From Planctomycetota bacterium (lineage in GTDB: Bacteria; Planctomycetota; Phycisphaerae; UBA1845; PWPN01): DNA of 23,992 bases. Numbering within the stretch: the first letter of the stretch is position 1; the number at the start of each line of letters is the position of its first letter. The position numbers and the translations under genes are program-made. The stretch lies in the NCBI GenBank assembly GCA_016209665.1, contig JACQVT010000937.1, positions 1 through 23,992 on the forward strand. The letters run 5' to 3'. The notes under the pieces were generated by a model that saw only the letters and a list, made by a program, of their open reading frames with translations, had not been told where the DNA came from and ran no database searches. Of this stretch, positions 21,800 through 23,992 are shown in pieces.

Positions 21800-22552
21800 A
21801 TGGTCAATATTGCCTGGGCGGCGCGTTTGATGGTTATGATGGGTGGGTTAGCCGCGGCGGGCGGCTGCGTTCAAGACGGAGTTGGCGGGGGCCACCAGAT
21901 GGGCGGGCAGACAGGTTCACCGGCGGGCGGGCATTCTCACCTGCGGCACTATCAGGCAGCGGACACGGACGCGCCGTGGCTGGCCAAGGCGGGCGACTTG
22001 CATGGGCACCTGGGCCCCTGGGTGGTCGTGGGGGCGATGATCGGCCGCGATGCCATCGAGCGTTTGAATACGGACGGGCAGTGGGAGATCGAGGTGATCT
22101 GCTGGATGCCGCAGGCCAAGCAGCGGCCGCCGTTCACCTGCATTCTCGATGGCCTCCAGGCGTCGTCGGGGGCGACCATGGGCAAGCGGAACATCCGGAT
22201 GGACGACGGCCCGGCCATCACCGAAACCGGCGAGCCGGTCGTCCACGTCGTGCACAAGCGCGCCGATGGTACGGTCGACGCCGGTGTCGTGTACGAGATG
22301 GCCCCCGTGCTGGCGGACATCCTGGCCCGTTCGTCGCCGGACCGTATCGAGGCCATCGCCCGCGAGATCGCGGGCCATCCGCCGGACGAGTTGTTCGTCA
22401 TCCGGTCGATGACGGCCGAGGAGTTGACGCGGACCCGGCTGGATCCCACCGGTTCGACCGGCAGGGCTCGAACGCACTCTCGCAGCTTATGGTCCGTTTT
22501 CGGGCCGGGCTTCAGCGTCGAGAGGTTCGGGCGTCACCTTCCTTTTTCGTGA
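21800..22552 (+). CDS. FmdE-domain lipoprotein
   Basis: A 250-residue protein. The N-terminus (MVNIAWAARLMVMMGGLAAAGGC) is a lipoprotein signal with probable acylated C23, followed by a Gly/His-rich linker (GGGHQMGG, GGHSHLRHY). Residues 62-205 match the FmdE domain (PF02663): DLHGHLGPWVVVGAMIG (66-82) and CILDGLQASSGATMGKRNI (114-132). Typical FmdE proteins read GCT before GKxN; here that Cys is Ala125. FmdE domains bind zinc and occur with formylmethanofuran dehydrogenase, but many stand-alone members have no proven role. An exported form near nikR suggests extracytoplasmic metal binding (inference). The ATG has GTGAGGA six bases upstream. It follows the pseudopilin by 55 bases; its 3' end overlaps the convergent DUF1579 gene by 41 bases. 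Confidence 0.85.
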   Translation: MVNIAWAARLMVMMGGLAAAGGCVQDGVGGGHQMGGQTGSPAGGHSHLRHYQAADTDAPWLAKAGDLHGHLGPWVVVGAMIGRDAIERLNTDGQWEIEVICWMPQAKQRPPFTCILDGLQASSGATMGKRNIRMDDGPAITETGEPVVHVVHKRADGTVDAGVVYEMAPVLADILARSSPDRIEAIAREIAGHPPDELFVIRSMTAEELTRTRLDPTGSTGRARTHSRSLWSVFGPGFSVERFGRHLPFS

Positions 22553-23189
22553 GCTTGATGGTCATCATCTTGAATTCCTTGCCGCTCTTGTGATCGGTGG
22601 CGAACATCTCGAGCGTCTTGGTGTCGGGGCCGGTGATGGTCTCGATCTCCCGAAGCACGGTGGGCTTTTGGGTGATCGGACAGTTGACGGTGAACTCCCA
22701 GGTGATCGTCTTGCCGTCCTCCGACATCGCTCCCACGCCGTTCATGATGCCGGTGCTATGGTTGTCGATCCAGACCGAGACGAACTTCTGCGAGACGTTG
22801 TCGAAGCCGTAGATACCCAAGCCCTCGTATGGCCCCATGTCGCATCCCTGGCCGGACATCTTGATCTTCGTGTAGCGGCCGTCCAGGATCGACTTGACGG
22901 TCGAAGTGCACTCGCCCTTGGTAGGTTCGGCGTCGGGCACCATCCACATGGTGGTCTGACCGCGCCACTCGCCGACGCTCTTGGCGAGATGCTCGTGCAT
23001 CTTGCCGGGCGTGCCGGCCCGCACGCACGCCTGCATGTCGGCCTCGGTCCAGCCGGGCGGCAGTTTCATCTCCGGTTGGGTGGTGGGTTTGGACTCCCGG
23101 GACGGGTCGGCGATCGCGATCGACCCAACAACGATGGCCAGGCCGGCGGCAACGATCAACGCCGGGGCAACCAGTTTCTTGCGGTCCAT
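22512..23189 (-). CDS. Secreted DUF1579-family protein
   Basis: A 225-residue protein with an N-terminal hydrophobic signal (about residues 7-31), a linker rich in Ser/Thr/Pro, and a DUF1579 domain from about residue 60: HEHLAKSVGEWRGQTTMWMVPDAEPT, then ILDGRYTKIKMSG..MGPYEGLGIYGFDN..KFVSVWIDNHSTGIM. The family is a lipocalin-like beta-barrel of unknown function, frequent in planctomycetes. The ATG at 23189 is preceded by a perfect GGAGGT four bases upstream, which decides it over the ATG 12 bases earlier. It is convergent with, and overlaps, the FmdE gene by 41 bases. No ligand can be named. Confidence 0.88.
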   Translation of the reverse strand: MDRKKLVAPALIVAAGLAIVVGSIAIADPSRESKPTTQPEMKLPPGWTEADMQACVRAGTPGKMHEHLAKSVGEWRGQTTMWMVPDAEPTKGECTSTVKSILDGRYTKIKMSGQGCDMGPYEGLGIYGFDNVSQKFVSVWIDNHSTGIMNGVGAMSEDGKTITWEFTVNCPITQKPTVLREIETITGPDTKTLEMFATDHKSGKEFKMMTIKLTKKEGDARTSRR

Positions 23190-23272
23190 GATAACCTCCA
23201 AAGATCAGCCGTTCCGCCGCCCCACGCGGGCGGATCGGATCGGCTGGTAGTAGTGAGCAATCGGTACACGGT

Positions 23273-23710
23273 TCACGGCCTCATCGTTGGCTCACGGCAC
23301 GTGCTCGACCCAAGGATTCGTCGGACGCGTCCCGCCGCCAGGTAGACCAGCGACCCCACGCAGAGGATTGTCAGGACGACTCGCATGTAGGTCGCCGAGG
23401 AGACGGAAATCCCCACGCCGGTCGCGAGTGCGACGTACGCGGCGAGGCAGGCGGGGCCGAACATGAAATGTTTGACGATCAACTGGCTGCGTCCGTCGAA
23501 GAGGTCGGCGAGGGTCTTCGTGCCATCCAGCGTGTCGAAGACGTATTCCTTCTCGACCTTGACCCAGGGCAGGTCACGCCGCTCGGCGCTCAATCGGTCA
23601 CGCTGCCGGGTCAGCTCCTTTTCTTTGGCCAGGTGGGCTTGGCGGGCCGCCAGCCATTGGTCTCGGGATACGATCCGGTGGGGTGAAATCGGTGTCTGGA
23701 TTGCGTTCAT
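23273..23710 (-). CDS. Truncated DUF899 protein fused to a membrane segment
   Basis: A 145-residue protein. Residues 1-87 closely follow the N-terminus of DUF899 thioredoxin-like proteins ([22 protein letters not shown]..., [36 protein letters not shown]). Full members are about 230-250 residues and continue from FMFGP into the thioredoxin-like core with its cysteines. Here the sequence switches after FGP to an unrelated hydrophobic segment ([18 protein letters not shown]... [17 protein letters not shown]) with two likely helices. The thioredoxin core is missing, so the usual function is probably lost. An internal deletion fusing two neighbouring genes is the simplest explanation. The ATG has AAGGAG eight bases upstream, so the chimera is probably still translated. 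Confidence 0.72.
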   Translation of the reverse strand: MNAIQTPISPHRIVSRDQWLAARQAHLAKEKELTRQRDRLSAERRDLPWVKVEKEYVFDTLDGTKTLADLFDGRSQLIVKHFMFGPACLAAYVALATGVGISVSSATYMRVVLTILCVGSLVYLAAGRVRRILGSSTCREPTMRP

Positions 23711-23881
23711 CGCTTGGACTCCTTTTAGTGGGCGCGGGTCCTCGCCGGCTGGCTTGTCGGCAGGCTCGGCAGCTCCATGACCGGCCGAATTTACTCTCCA
23801 TCACTCAGTCGAACGGGGGGTACCAAAATCGACAGCCGCGCGAAAAAGACTGAACGCTCGAATGCCTGCGGCCGACCCTGC

Positions 23882-23992
23882 TCACGGCTCTGCAGCGCGG
23901 GTCCTGGCGGCGATCAATTCATTGATCTCCTCGGCGGCCGGCCGAATCTCAAAGGGGCCTCCGAGGCGCACTCCCGGGTGCTTCGACATCAA
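23882..23992 (-). CDS. C-terminus of a probable YciI-like protein, 5' end outside window
   Basis: The last 36 codons of a frame entering from the right edge, ending at the TGA at 23884-23882. Visible residues include [19 protein letters not shown] and [16 protein letters not shown]. The [14 protein letters not shown] pattern recalls the C-terminus of YciI/DGPF-domain proteins, which are small ferredoxin-like-fold proteins. The match rests on memory of the family and a short segment. No gene is seen in the stretch between this and the DUF899 gene (23711-23881). Confidence 0.5.
   Translation of the reverse strand: MMSKHPGVRLGGPFEIRPAAEEINELIAARTRAAEP

Noticed and set aside
1..23992. tRNA, rRNA, CRISPR array, transposase, integrase or attachment site
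   Set aside because: None seen on either strand; no regularly spaced repeats and no recombinase motifs.

Overview
GC-rich bacterial DNA, most likely from a Planctomycetota (Phycisphaerae-like) chromosome. The lineage is inferred from a secreted protein with two C-terminal dockerin-type calcium loops, a neighbouring protein with a GFTLIE pseudopilin segment, a secreted DUF1579 protein, and RND/HDOD/REC proteins typical of large environmental genomes. No rRNA, tRNA, CRISPR array, insertion sequence or phage module was seen.

Layout. (1) 1-236: truncated RelE/HigB-like toxin (minus). (2) 460-1422: exported nitrilase-superfamily amidohydrolase. (3) 1632-11138: a metal-export island. A minus-strand operon encodes an RcnR/CsoR-family sensor (from a TTG start) and a P1B-type ATPase. 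Its promoter has a G/C-tract inverted repeat lying exactly between the -35 and -10 boxes. Divergently, a small His-rich exported protein is followed by a complete CzcB/CzcA/CzcC-type tripartite RND pump. (4) 11403-13379: Kup potassium transporter. (5) 13392-17065 (minus): signalling genes, namely an excisionase-HTH/receiver protein, an HDOD-histidine kinase fusion, and a receiver protein that has lost its phospho-acceptor aspartate. (6) 17286-19091 (minus): mnmG. (7) 19391-22552 (plus): nikR, then a secreted dockerin protein, a pseudopilin-like protein and an FmdE-domain lipoprotein. A strong -35 box and an inverted repeat resembling NikR operators precede the dockerin gene. (8) 22512-23992 (minus): secreted DUF1579 protein, a truncated or chimeric DUF899 protein, and the tail of a probable YciI-like protein.

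How they may work together. The sensor at 3496-3774 keeps the His3/Cys35/His60/His64 set that E. coli RcnR uses for Ni(II)/Co(II), and NikR keeps its high-affinity nickel ligands. The window therefore carries both an export-side and a scarcity-side nickel/cobalt sensor. The ATPase could move metal from cytoplasm to periplasm and the RND pump from periplasm to outside. The most interesting candidate system is the set of three exported proteins (dockerin/OB-like, pseudopilin, FmdE lipoprotein) behind a NikR-like operator: a possible nickel-responsive surface module with no recognisable canonical nickel transporter beside it.
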